From the NCBI GenBank assembly GCA_019246455.1, contig JAFAQJ010000328.1, positions 1-8,674 on the forward strand: DNA of 8,674 nt. The letters run 5' to 3'. The notes beneath the pieces were generated by a model, which had not been told where the DNA came from, made no database searches, and was given only the letters and a program-made list of their open reading frames with translations. The number at the start of each line of letters is the position of its first letter. The stretch's first letter is position 1. The translations under genes were made by a program, and so were the position numbers. This document shows, in pieces, positions 1 through 6,349 of this stretch. The stretch comes from Pseudolabrys sp. GTDB lineage: Bacteria; Pseudomonadota; Alphaproteobacteria; Rhizobiales; Xanthobacteraceae.

Positions 1-553
1 CGAGGCCGCGCGAGCGCTTGGCGTGCGCGTTGGGGGCCGTGCGAAGAAGGTGGCGCTCACGGTCGACGCGACCGACGAAACGCTGGCCGGCATCGTGGAC
101 GCGTTAAAGCCGGGCATGCTGCAGCTTCACGGCAAGGAGACGCCCGAGCGCGTGGCAATCATTCGCTCGCGCTTCGGACTGTCGGTCATGAAGGCCTTGC
201 CGATCGCGGAGAAAAGCGACCTGTCGCCGATCCGCCTCTATGCCAATGTCGCCGATCGCCTGATGTTCGACGCGCGCCCGCCGCGCGGCGCGACGAGGCC
301 CGGCGGTCTCGGCAATACCTTCGACTGGACTTTGCTCAAGGATATCGATCCGAAGATTGTCTTTATGCTCTCGGGTGGACTCGACGCCGGTAATGTTGCG
401 CAGGCCATCGCCATCACGAATCCCGCTGGCGTCGACGTCTCATCGGGCGTCGAAAGCGCGCCGGGCGTCAAAGACCTCGACAAAATCCGCGCCTTCATCC
501 GCGCTGCTCGCGCGGCTGAACAAGCGAGCCGCAGGGTCGCGAGTAACGCATGA
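1..553 (+). CDS. trpF: phosphoribosylanthranilate isomerase, 5'-truncated by window edge
   Basis: TrpF is a cytosolic TIM-barrel enzyme that converts N-(5-phosphoribosyl)anthranilate to CdRP, the third step from chorismate to tryptophan. The reading frame is open from base 2 ([12 protein letters not shown]...) to the TGA at 551-553, so the gene starts outside the window; a GTG at 23 is internal. About 183 residues are visible against roughly 205-220 for the family, so some 30-40 N-terminal residues are missing, including the KICG segment with the catalytic cysteine. Visible family marks are [16 protein letters not shown], the LMFDARPP strand carrying the general-acid aspartate, the GGLGNTFDW loop, [12 protein letters not shown], and the phosphate-binding [10 protein letters not shown] near the C-terminus. 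The stop overlaps the trpB start as ATGA, which suggests translational coupling. No internal defect is seen. Confidence 0.95.
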   Translation, partial: EAARALGVRVGGRAKKVALTVDATDETLAGIVDALKPGMLQLHGKETPERVAIIRSRFGLSVMKALPIAEKSDLSPIRLYANVADRLMFDARPPRGATRPGGLGNTFDWTLLKDIDPKIVFMLSGGLDAGNVAQAIAITNPAGVDVSSGVESAPGVKDLDKIRAFIRAARAAEQASRRVASNA

Positions 554-1764
554 CCGTGCAGCGCCCCAATTCGTTTCGGACCGGCCCTGACGAACGCGGG
601 CATTTCGGGATTTACGGCGGGCGCTTCGTCGCCGAGACATTGATGCCGCTCGTTCTCGATCTCGAGAAAGCCTACAACGAGGCGAAGGCTGACGCGGCGT
701 TCCAGCGGGAAATGGAGAGCTATCAGGCGCACTACATCGGCCGCCCGTCCTCGCTCTATTTCGCCGAACGGCTGACAGCTCATTTTGGCGGCGCCAAGAT
801 CTATCTTAAGCGCGAGGACCTTAATCACACCGGCGCGCACAAGGTGAACAATGTGCTCGGCCAGATCATGCTGGCGATGCGCATGGGGAAGAAGCGCATC
901 ATTGCCGAAACCGGTGCGGGCATGCATGGCGTGGCAACGGCGACCTTGTGCGCGAAATTCGGACTCCAATGCATCGTCTATATGGGTGCCGTCGACATCG
1001 AGCGGCAGCGGCCGAACGTGCTGCGCATGCGTATGTTGGGAGCCGAAGTGCGTCCGGTGACGTCGGGCGCCAACACGCTCAAGGACGCGGTGAACGAAGC
1101 GTTGCGCGACTGGGTCACCAATGTCGCCGACACGTTCTATTGCATCGGCACCGTGGTAGGCCCGCATCCTTACCCCGCGATGGTGCGCGACTTTCAAAGC
1201 GTGATCGGCCGGGAAACCCGCGCGCAGATGCAAGACGCCGAAGGACGCCTACCGGATTCGCTTGTTGCCTGCATTGGCGGCGGCTCGAACGCGATGGGAC
1301 TCTTCCATCCGTTCCTCGACGATCCGAGCGTGGCAATCTACGGCGTCGAGGCCGCAGGGCACGGCCTCGACAAAAAGCACGCTGCGTCGGTCACGGGCGG
1401 ACGGGCGGGCGTATTGCATGGCAATCGTACCTATCTTCTGATGAACGACGACGGCCAGATCGAAGAGGCGCATTCGATCTCCGCCGGTCTCGATTATCCG
1501 GGCATCGGCCCCGAGCATGCCTGGCTGCACGATATCGGCCGCGTGAAATTCCTATCGGCGACCGACGATGAGGCAGTAGCGGCGCTTCAGCTTTGCAGCC
1601 GGCTGGAAGGGATCATCCCGGCGCTGGAATCCGCGCACGCGCTGGCCCGATTGCCGGAGGTCGCCGGCGGCAAGCCGAAGGATCATCTCGTCGTCGTCAA
1701 TCTGTCGGGTCGCGGCGACAAGGATCTCGACTCGGTCGCGAAATATCTGGAAGGCGGCCGATGA
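550..1764 (+). CDS. trpB: tryptophan synthase beta chain
   Basis: TrpB is the PLP-dependent beta subunit of the cytosolic alpha2beta2 tryptophan synthase; it condenses indole with L-serine. The 404-residue product is full length (family about 390-410). It opens with the usual [15 protein letters not shown]. The PLP lysine is K98 in [11 protein letters not shown], and the catalytic glutamate is E120 in AETGAGMHG; their spacing of 22 matches K87/E109 of the Salmonella enzyme. The phosphate loop GGGSNAMG and the C-terminal NLSGRGDKD, with the serine that contacts the PLP ring nitrogen, are both present. The ATG at 550 is chosen because it overlaps the trpF stop and gives the normal N-terminus; no strong ribosome site precedes it, so translation is probably coupled to trpF. 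Its own stop overlaps the trpA start. All key residues are intact. Confidence 0.98.
   Translation: MTVQRPNSFRTGPDERGHFGIYGGRFVAETLMPLVLDLEKAYNEAKADAAFQREMESYQAHYIGRPSSLYFAERLTAHFGGAKIYLKREDLNHTGAHKVNNVLGQIMLAMRMGKKRIIAETGAGMHGVATATLCAKFGLQCIVYMGAVDIERQRPNVLRMRMLGAEVRPVTSGANTLKDAVNEALRDWVTNVADTFYCIGTVVGPHPYPAMVRDFQSVIGRETRAQMQDAEGRLPDSLVACIGGGSNAMGLFHPFLDDPSVAIYGVEAAGHGLDKKHAASVTGGRAGVLHGNRTYLLMNDDGQIEEAHSISAGLDYPGIGPEHAWLHDIGRVKFLSATDDEAVAALQLCSRLEGIIPALESAHALARLPEVAGGKPKDHLVVVNLSGRGDKDLDSVAKYLEGGR
1749..1754 (+). promoter_or_regulatory. ribosome binding site of trpA
   Basis: GGAAGG lies 6 bases before the ATG at 1761, inside the last trpB codons. It supports that ATG over in-frame positions further upstream that would extend the frame back into trpB. 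Confidence 0.6.
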
Positions 1765-2597
1765 CGACCCGCATCGATAAGCGCTTTGCCGACGTCAAGA
1801 AGGAAAGCCGCGCCGCGCTGGTGACATTCACGATGGCCGGCGATCCCGACTACGCGACGTCGGTTGCTCTGATCAAGGCACTGCCGAAGGCCGGGGCCGA
1901 TGTCATCGAGCTTGGCATGCCCTTTACCGATCCGATGGCAGACGGTCCGTCGATTCAAGCCGCGGGCCTGCGCGCGCTCACTGGCGGGCAGGACATGAAG
2001 AAGACGCTCGCGATGGTGCGCGAGTTTCGCAAAGACAATAATGAGACGCCGTTGGTTTTGATGGGGTACTACAACCCGATCTACATCTATGGCGTCGATC
2101 GTTTTCTCGCCGACGCGAAGGCCGCGGGCGTCGATGGTCTCATTATTGTCGATCTCCCGCCGGAAGAGGATGAAGAGTTGTGCCTGCCGGCACTCAAGGC
2201 GGGGCTCAATTTCATCCGGCTCGCGACACCCACCACCGACGACAAGCGCTTGCCCGCTGTGCTCGCGAATACTTCCGGCTTTGTTTATTACGTCTCGATC
2301 ACTGGCATCACCGGGTCAGCCGTTCCGGATTCGGTAAAAGTCGGCAATGCCGTCGGCCGCATCAAGCGTCACACCAAACTACCGGTTGCTGTTGGTTTTG
2401 GCGTCAAAAGCGCCGCGACCGCCAAGACGATTGCCGAGGGCGCCGACGGCGTCGTCGTGGGGTCGGCGCTGATCGATGTGTTGCGGTCGACGCTCAAGGA
2501 CGGCAAGGCGACGCCGCAAACGGTTAACGCCGTCGCCGCGGTCGTCTCCGATATCGCCGGCGGCGTGCGCGCCGCGCGCAAGGTCGCCGCGGAATAG
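1761..2597 (+). CDS. trpA: tryptophan synthase alpha chain
   Basis: TrpA is the alpha subunit of tryptophan synthase. It cleaves indole-3-glycerol phosphate and passes indole through a tunnel to TrpB. The product is 278 residues, the usual family length for this TIM barrel. The catalytic pair is E50 in [11 protein letters not shown] and D61 in MADGPSIQ, the same spacing as E49/D60 in Salmonella. Also visible are LMGYYNPI, the VDLPPEE segment, [10 protein letters not shown] with the mobile loop 6 region, and the phosphate-binding VGFGV and [10 protein letters not shown] motifs. The frame is open upstream to about 1593, but that extension lies inside trpB; the ATG at 1761 gives the normal N-terminus, has a GGAAGG ribosome site and forms an ATGA overlap with the trpB stop. 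The TAG stop is followed at once by a small hairpin before accD. Confidence 0.98.
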   Translation: MTTRIDKRFADVKKESRAALVTFTMAGDPDYATSVALIKALPKAGADVIELGMPFTDPMADGPSIQAAGLRALTGGQDMKKTLAMVREFRKDNNETPLVLMGYYNPIYIYGVDRFLADAKAAGVDGLIIVDLPPEEDEELCLPALKAGLNFIRLATPTTDDKRLPAVLANTSGFVYYVSITGITGSAVPDSVKVGNAVGRIKRHTKLPVAVGFGVKSAATAKTIAEGADGVVVGSALIDVLRSTLKDGKATPQTVNAVAAVVSDIAGGVRAARKVAAE

Positions 2598-2647
2598 CCA
2601 TATCGGCTGCGTAGCGGTATGATCCGTTTTCTCGCACTGAGACGCGC
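2598..2647 (+). other. trpA-accD intergenic hairpin, possible attenuator
   Basis: This 50-base gap is the only sizeable one in the plus-strand run. Right after the trpA stop, 2599-2605 (CATATCG) pairs with 2615-2621 (CGGTATG) over 7 base pairs including one T-G wobble. With G2606 bulged, two more pairs close a GCGT tetraloop. A TTTT run follows at 2627-2630, five bases past the stem. The stem is short and the T run displaced, so it is at best a weak terminator or attenuator separating trp from accD; it could equally be a processing or stability element. I see no convincing promoter or strong ribosome site for accD here. Confidence 0.3.
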
Positions 2648-3535
2648 ATGAACTGGATTTCGAACGTCGTCCGGCCGAAGATTCGCAACTTCCTCAATCG
2701 CAGGGAGACGCCGGAGAATCTCTGGATCAAGGATCCGGAGACCGGCCAACTCGTCTTCTACAAGGACGTCGAGGCCAATCAGTTCGTCATTCCGGCGTCG
2801 AACTATCACATGCGCATGAGCGCGACGGCGCGGCTCAAGTCGCTGTTCGACAACGGCGAGTACGAAGAGATCGCGGTGCGCGAAGTTGCGCTTGACCCGC
2901 TCAAATTTCGCGACGAGCGCCGCTACGCTGACCGGTTGAAGGACGCGCGCACCAAGACGGGCATGCAGGATGCCGTGAAGGTCGGCTTTGGCAAACTCGA
3001 TGCATTGCCGGTGACGGTCGCGGTACAGGATTTCGATTTCATGGGCGGCTCGCTCGGCATGGCGGCAGCCGAGGCCGTAATCTCCGGCATGGAGACCGCG
3101 GTATCGCGCAAGACGCCATTTATCATGTTTGCGGCCTCGGGCGGCGCGCGCATGCAGGAAGGTATCCTGTCGCTGATGCAGCTGCCGCGAACCACCGCCG
3201 CGGTGCTGGCGCTGCGTGAAGCGAAAAAACCCTACATCGTCGTTCTCACTAATCCGACGACTGGCGGCGTTACGGCGTCCTACGCTATGCTGGGCGACGT
3301 CCATATCGCCGAGCCGGGCGCCCTGATCGGTTTTGCCGGCCCGCGCGTCATCGAGCAGACCATCCGCGAAAAATTGCCAGAAGGTTTCCAACGCGCCGAA
3401 TATCTCGAGAAGCACGGCATGGTTGATATGGTCGTGCACCGTCACAAATTGCGCGGCGTGTTGGCCGATCTGTGCCGCGTGCTGACCAAGGCGCCGGCGG
3501 GTCAGGGAAATCTGCCGGTCGCGGCACACGCCTGA
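2648..3535 (+). CDS. accD: acetyl-CoA carboxylase carboxyltransferase subunit beta
   Basis: AccD pairs with AccA (not in this window) to form the carboxyltransferase of acetyl-CoA carboxylase. It moves CO2 from carboxybiotin on AccB to acetyl-CoA, giving malonyl-CoA for fatty-acid synthesis in the cytosol. The 295-residue product has the crotonase-like core with [16 protein letters not shown] (about 129-144), [18 protein letters not shown] (161-178), [16 protein letters not shown] (202-217) and the CoA-site [21 protein letters not shown] (228-248). The N-terminus [20 protein letters not shown] is typical of alphaproteobacterial AccD and fixes the ATG. The region where E. coli AccD carries a Cys4 zinc ribbon (here about residues 26-55, [10 protein letters not shown] through NYHMRM) contains no cysteine; the only cysteine in the protein is C276. 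The C-terminal tail after LTKAPA is short. accD beside folC is a widespread arrangement. Confidence 0.97.
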   Translation: MNWISNVVRPKIRNFLNRRETPENLWIKDPETGQLVFYKDVEANQFVIPASNYHMRMSATARLKSLFDNGEYEEIAVREVALDPLKFRDERRYADRLKDARTKTGMQDAVKVGFGKLDALPVTVAVQDFDFMGGSLGMAAAEAVISGMETAVSRKTPFIMFAASGGARMQEGILSLMQLPRTTAAVLALREAKKPYIVVLTNPTTGGVTASYAMLGDVHIAEPGALIGFAGPRVIEQTIREKLPEGFQRAEYLEKHGMVDMVVHRHKLRGVLADLCRVLTKAPAGQGNLPVAAHA

Positions 3536-3544
3536 CGCTTTCCG

Positions 3545-4852
3545 ATGTCCGGGATCGATTCCATCGTTGCGCGCCTCACCGCGCTTCATCCCAAGCGCAT
3601 CGATCTGTCGCTCGGTCGCATCGAGCGCCTGCTTGCGGCGCTTGATCATCCCGAGCGCAAGCTGCCGCCGGCCATTCATGTCGCCGGCACCAACGGCAAG
3701 GGCTCGACCGTCGCGTTCCAGCGCGCGATGTTGGAAGCGGCCGGGCTGCGCGTCCATGCCTATACGTCGCCGCATCTCGTGCGGTTCAACGAACGCTTCC
3801 GGCTGGTGGGCTCTTTGGTATCGGACGCCGAGTTGTCGGCCGCGCTGGAGGAATGTGAGAAAGCTAACTGCGGCGCACCGATCACGGTGTTCGAGATGAC
3901 GACGGCGGCGGGGATGCTGCTATTCTCGCGGCATCCGGCCGATGTGTTGTTGATGGAAGTCGGTCTCGGTGGGCGGCTTGATGCCACTAATGTCATCGAC
4001 AAGCCGTCGGTGACGATCATCACCCCGATTTCGGTCGATCACGTGGATTTTCTCGGCGATAGCCTGGAAAAGATCGCCACCGAAAAAGCCGGCATCATCA
4101 AACGCGATGTGCCGGTCATCGTTGCGTCCCAGCCACGTGACGCGCTGGCGGTGATCGAGCGTCAGGCGGCACGCATGAAGGCGCCGATCCGCATCGCCGG
4201 CGAAAACTGGACCGCGACCGAAGAACGCGGCCGGCTGGTCTATCAAGACGATAACGGCCTAGTCGATTTGCCGGCGCCAAAGCTCTATGGCCGCCATCAG
4301 TTCGAGAACGCAGGGCTGGCCATAGCGGCCTTGCGCGCTGTGCCATCATTAAAAATACCGCAGGCGGCGTTCGAGGCTGGTGTGACCAAGGCCGATTGGC
4401 CTGCGCGTATGCAGCGTTTGTCGCATGGCAAACTCGTCGGTCTTGCGCCGCCCGGCAGCGAAATATGGCTTGATGGCGGCCATAACCCGGATGGCGGGCG
4501 CGCTATTGCCGCGGCGTTAGCCGATCTCGAGGAACGCGTGCCGCGGCCGCTCGTCGTCATCGCCGGCATGCTGGCGACCAAGGACAATACCGGCTTCTTG
4601 CAGAATTTTACGGGTTTGGCGCGCAAACTTATTACGATACCCCTGCGCGGCGCCGAGAAAGGCGTCGCCGCGCAGGAGTTGTCGGACATGGCGCGGCGGA
4701 TCGGGCTCTCGTCCATCAGCCGCGATAGCGTTGAAGACGCGCTCGCGGCTGCGGCAACGCTCGATCTCGAACCGCCGCCGCGCGTCCTGATTACCGGCTC
4801 GCTCTATCTCGCCGGCGAAGTCCTCAAGGCGAACGGCACGCTCCCGCAATGA
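3545..4852 (+). CDS. folC: bifunctional folylpolyglutamate synthase/dihydrofolate synthase
   Basis: FolC belongs to the Mur-ligase family. It adds L-glutamate to dihydropteroate (making dihydrofolate) and then further glutamates to reduced folates, using ATP, in the cytosol. The 435 residues match the family. Visible marks are the P-loop GTNGKGST (48-55), TSPHLVRFNERF (74-85), the Mg-binding stretch MEVGLGGRLDATN (137-149), DHVDFLG (165-171), and TEKAGIIK (179-186), whose K181 matches the carbamylated lysine of E. coli FolC. The C-terminal domain has WPARMQRL (285-292), LDGGHNP (309-315) and ITGSLYLAGEV. The ATG is 9 bases after the accD stop with no clear ribosome site, so translation probably depends on accD. 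Dihydrofolate synthase activity is inferred from the family; sequence alone does not separate bifunctional from monofunctional enzymes. Its TGA directly abuts the stop of the convergent ligase gene, leaving no room for an intergenic terminator. Confidence 0.96.
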   Translation: MSGIDSIVARLTALHPKRIDLSLGRIERLLAALDHPERKLPPAIHVAGTNGKGSTVAFQRAMLEAAGLRVHAYTSPHLVRFNERFRLVGSLVSDAELSAALEECEKANCGAPITVFEMTTAAGMLLFSRHPADVLLMEVGLGGRLDATNVIDKPSVTIITPISVDHVDFLGDSLEKIATEKAGIIKRDVPVIVASQPRDALAVIERQAARMKAPIRIAGENWTATEERGRLVYQDDNGLVDLPAPKLYGRHQFENAGLAIAALRAVPSLKIPQAAFEAGVTKADWPARMQRLSHGKLVGLAPPGSEIWLDGGHNPDGGRAIAAALADLEERVPRPLVVIAGMLATKDNTGFLQNFTGLARKLITIPLRGAEKGVAAQELSDMARRIGLSSISRDSVEDALAAAATLDLEPPPRVLITGSLYLAGEVLKANGTLPQ

Positions 4853-4855
4853 TCA
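4850..4855. other. palindromic double stop (TGATCA) between convergent genes
   Basis: TGA at 4850-4852 ends folC on the plus strand; TCA at 4853-4855 is the TGA that ends the ligase on the minus strand. The two stops form the self-complementary hexamer TGATCA with zero intergenic bases. Neither flank shows a stem with a T run. TTTTT at 4881-4885, inside the ligase gene, has no stem before it. The folC and ligase transcripts should therefore overlap at their 3' ends. Confidence 0.9.
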
Positions 4856-5884
4856 CTTTAGCAGTTTCATCAGATCGCCCTTTTTCTGCGCGGTCACCTG
4901 ATCGATCGTGCATCGCTTCGGCGATTTGTCCGGCCGCCAGCGCATCAACCGCGTGCCATGACGGAAGCGCCCGCCGGTGAAGTGGTCGTAGCAAACCTCG
5001 ACGACGAGCATCGGCTTAAGCGGCTTCCATTCGGCCGAGCGCTTGGTGGCCCACCGGCTCGGCCCGCCAGGCTTGTCGCCGGTGAAACCGGGCTCTTTGA
5101 CAAGCTTTTCGAGCTTCGGTGTCAGGGCCTTTTTTTCCTCCGCTTTGAGCGACGACGTGAAACCGACGTGGTCGAGCAGACCTTGCTCGTTGTAAAGGCC
5201 GAGCAGCAGCGAACCGATTATCTTGGTACCTTCATTGTAGCGGAAGCCGCCGACGACACAGTCGGCCGAACGGTAATTCTTGATCTTGCGCATGCCCTCG
5301 CGATTTCCGGACTGATAGGGCAGGTCGCGCCGCTTGGCGATAATGCCGTCGAGCGTTGCGCCTACCTGTTTGAGCCATTTTTGAGCATCGGCGAGTTTTA
5401 TAGTGGCGGGCGACAGCCGGATGGTTTTGTTGCCGCGCAAAGCTATTTTCGCGAATGTAACGAGGCGCATTCGCCGCTCATCGAGCGCAAGTGTGGTCAA
5501 CGATTTGCCGTTCTCCGCCAGCAAGTCGAACACGATCAGCAATGCCGGCGTTTCGACGGATAATTTTTTCACCCGGCTTGCGGCCGGGTGAATGCGCTGC
5601 AGTAAATCGTCGAAGGAGAAAGCCTTGCCGTGCGGTACGACGATTTCGCCGTCGAGCACAAAGTTGGTCGCTTTGATTGCGGCGATCGCTTGGACAAGCT
5701 CAGGATAATAGCGCGTCAGCGACCGCCCGGATTTCGATTGCAGTTCGACCTTGCCGCCGTCGCGGAAGACGAGGCACCGAAAGCCATCCCACTTCGGCTC
5801 GTATTGCCATTCGGGGCCGGCGGGGACGTCGTCCACCGACTGCGCTTCCATCGGTGGATAAGGGCGCCGCAAGGGAATGGTCAT
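4853..5884 (-). CDS. ligC: ATP-dependent DNA ligase, LigC-like
   Basis: This enzyme seals nicks in duplex DNA with ATP through a lysyl-AMP intermediate. The 343 residues cover a nucleotidyltransferase domain and an OB-fold domain, with no polymerase or phosphoesterase domain as found in full LigD. Motif I is EPKWDGFR with nucleotidyl lysine K31; R54 in SKSGRS is the Ia-type arginine; motif III is VLDGEIVV (E80); motif IV LDGIIAK (178-184); motif V MRKIKN (198-203, lysines 200 and 202); motif VI-like FRHGTRLMRWRPDK (307-320). Length and the segment SADCVVGGFRYNEG...IGSLLLGLY resemble mycobacterial LigC, a relative implicated in end-joining backup and base-excision repair. The frame is open up to 6181, but that stretch overlaps trxA in another frame; the ATG at 5882-5884 gives MTIPLRRPYPPM, a normal N-terminus. 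GGGG sits only 2 bases before the ATG, so the ribosome site is poor. No ku gene is visible nearby. The ligase family is certain; the LigC label is by resemblance. Confidence 0.88.
   Translation of the reverse strand: MTIPLRRPYPPMEAQSVDDVPAGPEWQYEPKWDGFRCLVFRDGGKVELQSKSGRSLTRYYPELVQAIAAIKATNFVLDGEIVVPHGKAFSFDDLLQRIHPAASRVKKLSVETPALLIVFDLLAENGKSLTTLALDERRMRLVTFAKIALRGNKTIRLSPATIKLADAQKWLKQVGATLDGIIAKRRDLPYQSGNREGMRKIKNYRSADCVVGGFRYNEGTKIIGSLLLGLYNEQGLLDHVGFTSSLKAEEKKALTPKLEKLVKEPGFTGDKPGGPSRWATKRSAEWKPLKPMLVVEVCYDHFTGGRFRHGTRLMRWRPDKSPKRCTIDQVTAQKKGDLMKLLK
5568..5592. repeat. perfect 10-bp inverted repeat inside the ligase gene
   Basis: TTCACCCGGC (5568-5577) and GCCGGGTGAA (5583-5592) are exact reverse complements around the 5-base spacer TTGCG. 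On the coding (minus) strand the stem is followed by a short A run, not T, so it is not a terminator for the ligase. It encodes the conserved IHPAASRV stretch and may be incidental in GC-rich coding sequence. Confidence 0.6.
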
Positions 5885-5900
5885 CGCCCCTATAACGCAA

Positions 5901-5924
5901 AAGGGCGGCCAATCGGCCGCCCTT
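5901..5924 (-). terminator. intrinsic terminator of trxA
   Basis: AAGGGCGGCC (5901-5910) and GGCCGCCCTT (5915-5924) form a perfect 10-bp stem with a 4-base loop. Read on the minus strand it begins 22 bases after the trxA stop and runs into TTTTGCGTT, a short T tract; read on the plus strand no T run follows. It should end trxA transcripts. The base of the stem is only 16 bases from the ligase ATG, so any ligase expression from the trxA side needs read-through. Confidence 0.8.
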
Positions 5925-5946
5925 CCCAGAAGGAAAATTCGCGCTG

Positions 5947-6267
5947 TCAAACCGCGCCGGAAATCCACTGTTGCAGCTTTTGCTTCGGCGCCGCGCCGAC
6001 CTGGCGCGAGGCGATATCGCCATTCTTGAACATCATCAGGGTCGGGATCGACATAATACCATATTTGGCGGCGACTTGCGGGTTCTCGTCGACGTTCAGC
6101 TTGACGATCTTGACCTTGTCGCCCATCGAACCGGCGATTTCCTCGAGCGCGGGCGCAATCATGCGACAGGGGCCGCACCATTCGGCCCAGAAGTCCACCA
6201 CCACCGGGGTGGCCGATTTGATCACGTCCGATTCGAAGGTCGCGTCAGTAGTCTTGCCGACGGCCAT
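5947..6267 (-). CDS. trxA: thioredoxin
   Basis: TrxA is a small cytosolic disulfide reductase, kept reduced by thioredoxin reductase and NADPH; it serves ribonucleotide reductase, PAPS reductase, methionine sulfoxide reductase and other targets. The 106-residue product is standard length. The active site is WCGPC (30-34, cysteines 31 and 34) after the buried VVVDFWAEW strand; the cis-proline is P75 in SIPTLMMF, and the C-terminal VGAAPKQKL segment is typical. No signal peptide or membrane segment is present. The ATG at 6265-6267 is supported by GAGGT 6 bases upstream (GAGG 7 bases). The gene has its own probable promoter at the end of addA and an intrinsic terminator after its stop, so it can act as a monocistronic unit downstream of addA. 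Confidence 0.98.
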   Translation of the reverse strand: MAVGKTTDATFESDVIKSATPVVVDFWAEWCGPCRMIAPALEEIAGSMGDKVKIVKLNVDENPQVAAKYGIMSIPTLMMFKNGDIASRQVGAAPKQKLQQWISGAV

Positions 6268-6273
6268 GGCATT

Positions 6274-6278
6274 ACCTC
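6274..6278 (-). promoter_or_regulatory. ribosome binding site of trxA
   Basis: On the minus strand GAGGT stands 6 bases before the ATG, the best Shine-Dalgarno match in the window. It fixes the trxA start and suggests strong translation, as expected for an abundant protein. Confidence 0.75.
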
Positions 6279-6322
6279 GTGTTTTTGTGACAGCGCGTGC
6301 GCGTTGAATGAGAGGCGCAGAA

Positions 6323-6349
6323 ATTATGGACGGTACGCCGGGGCGTCAA
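6323..6349 (-). promoter_or_regulatory. probable sigma-70-type promoter of trxA
   Basis: On the minus strand TTGACG (6349-6344, five of six consensus bases) is followed after 15 bases by CATAAT (6328-6323, five of six). The 15-base spacer is shorter than the preferred 17; the alternative TAATTT at 17 bases fits the -10 consensus less well. The -35 box overlaps the addA stop codon. Transcription would start near 6316, giving a leader of about 50 bases before trxA. Prediction by eye only. Confidence 0.55.

Noticed and set aside
238..1233. 331-codon minus-strand open frame antisense to trpF and trpB
   Set aside because: Same shadow effect; no motif, no ribosome site, and both sense genes are certain.
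1593..1760. 56-residue N-terminal extension of trpA
   Set aside because: It lies inside trpB in another frame; the ATG at 1761 with the ATGA overlap and ribosome site gives the standard TrpA N-terminus.
2369..3775. 468-codon open frame on the minus strand, antisense to trpA, accD and folC
   Set aside because: It lies wholly opposite well-identified genes, has an Arg/His/Ala-rich product without recognisable motifs, and is the usual shadow frame of GC-rich coding DNA.
4958..5563. 201-codon plus-strand open frame opposite the ligase
   Set aside because: Shadow of the ligase gene; no recognisable protein features.
5561..5592. Inverted repeat with adjacent A/T run inside the ligase as a terminator or programmed frameshift site
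   Set aside because: On the coding strand the run is A, not T; on the other strand the T run precedes the stem. The A run is not in a canonical slippery phase and the stem lies upstream of it. The ligase frame is intact.
5885..6181. 99-residue N-terminal extension of the ligase
   Set aside because: It runs through trxA in another frame and across the trxA terminator, and its Arg-rich sequence resembles no ligase N-terminal domain; the ATG at 5882-5884 gives a normal start.
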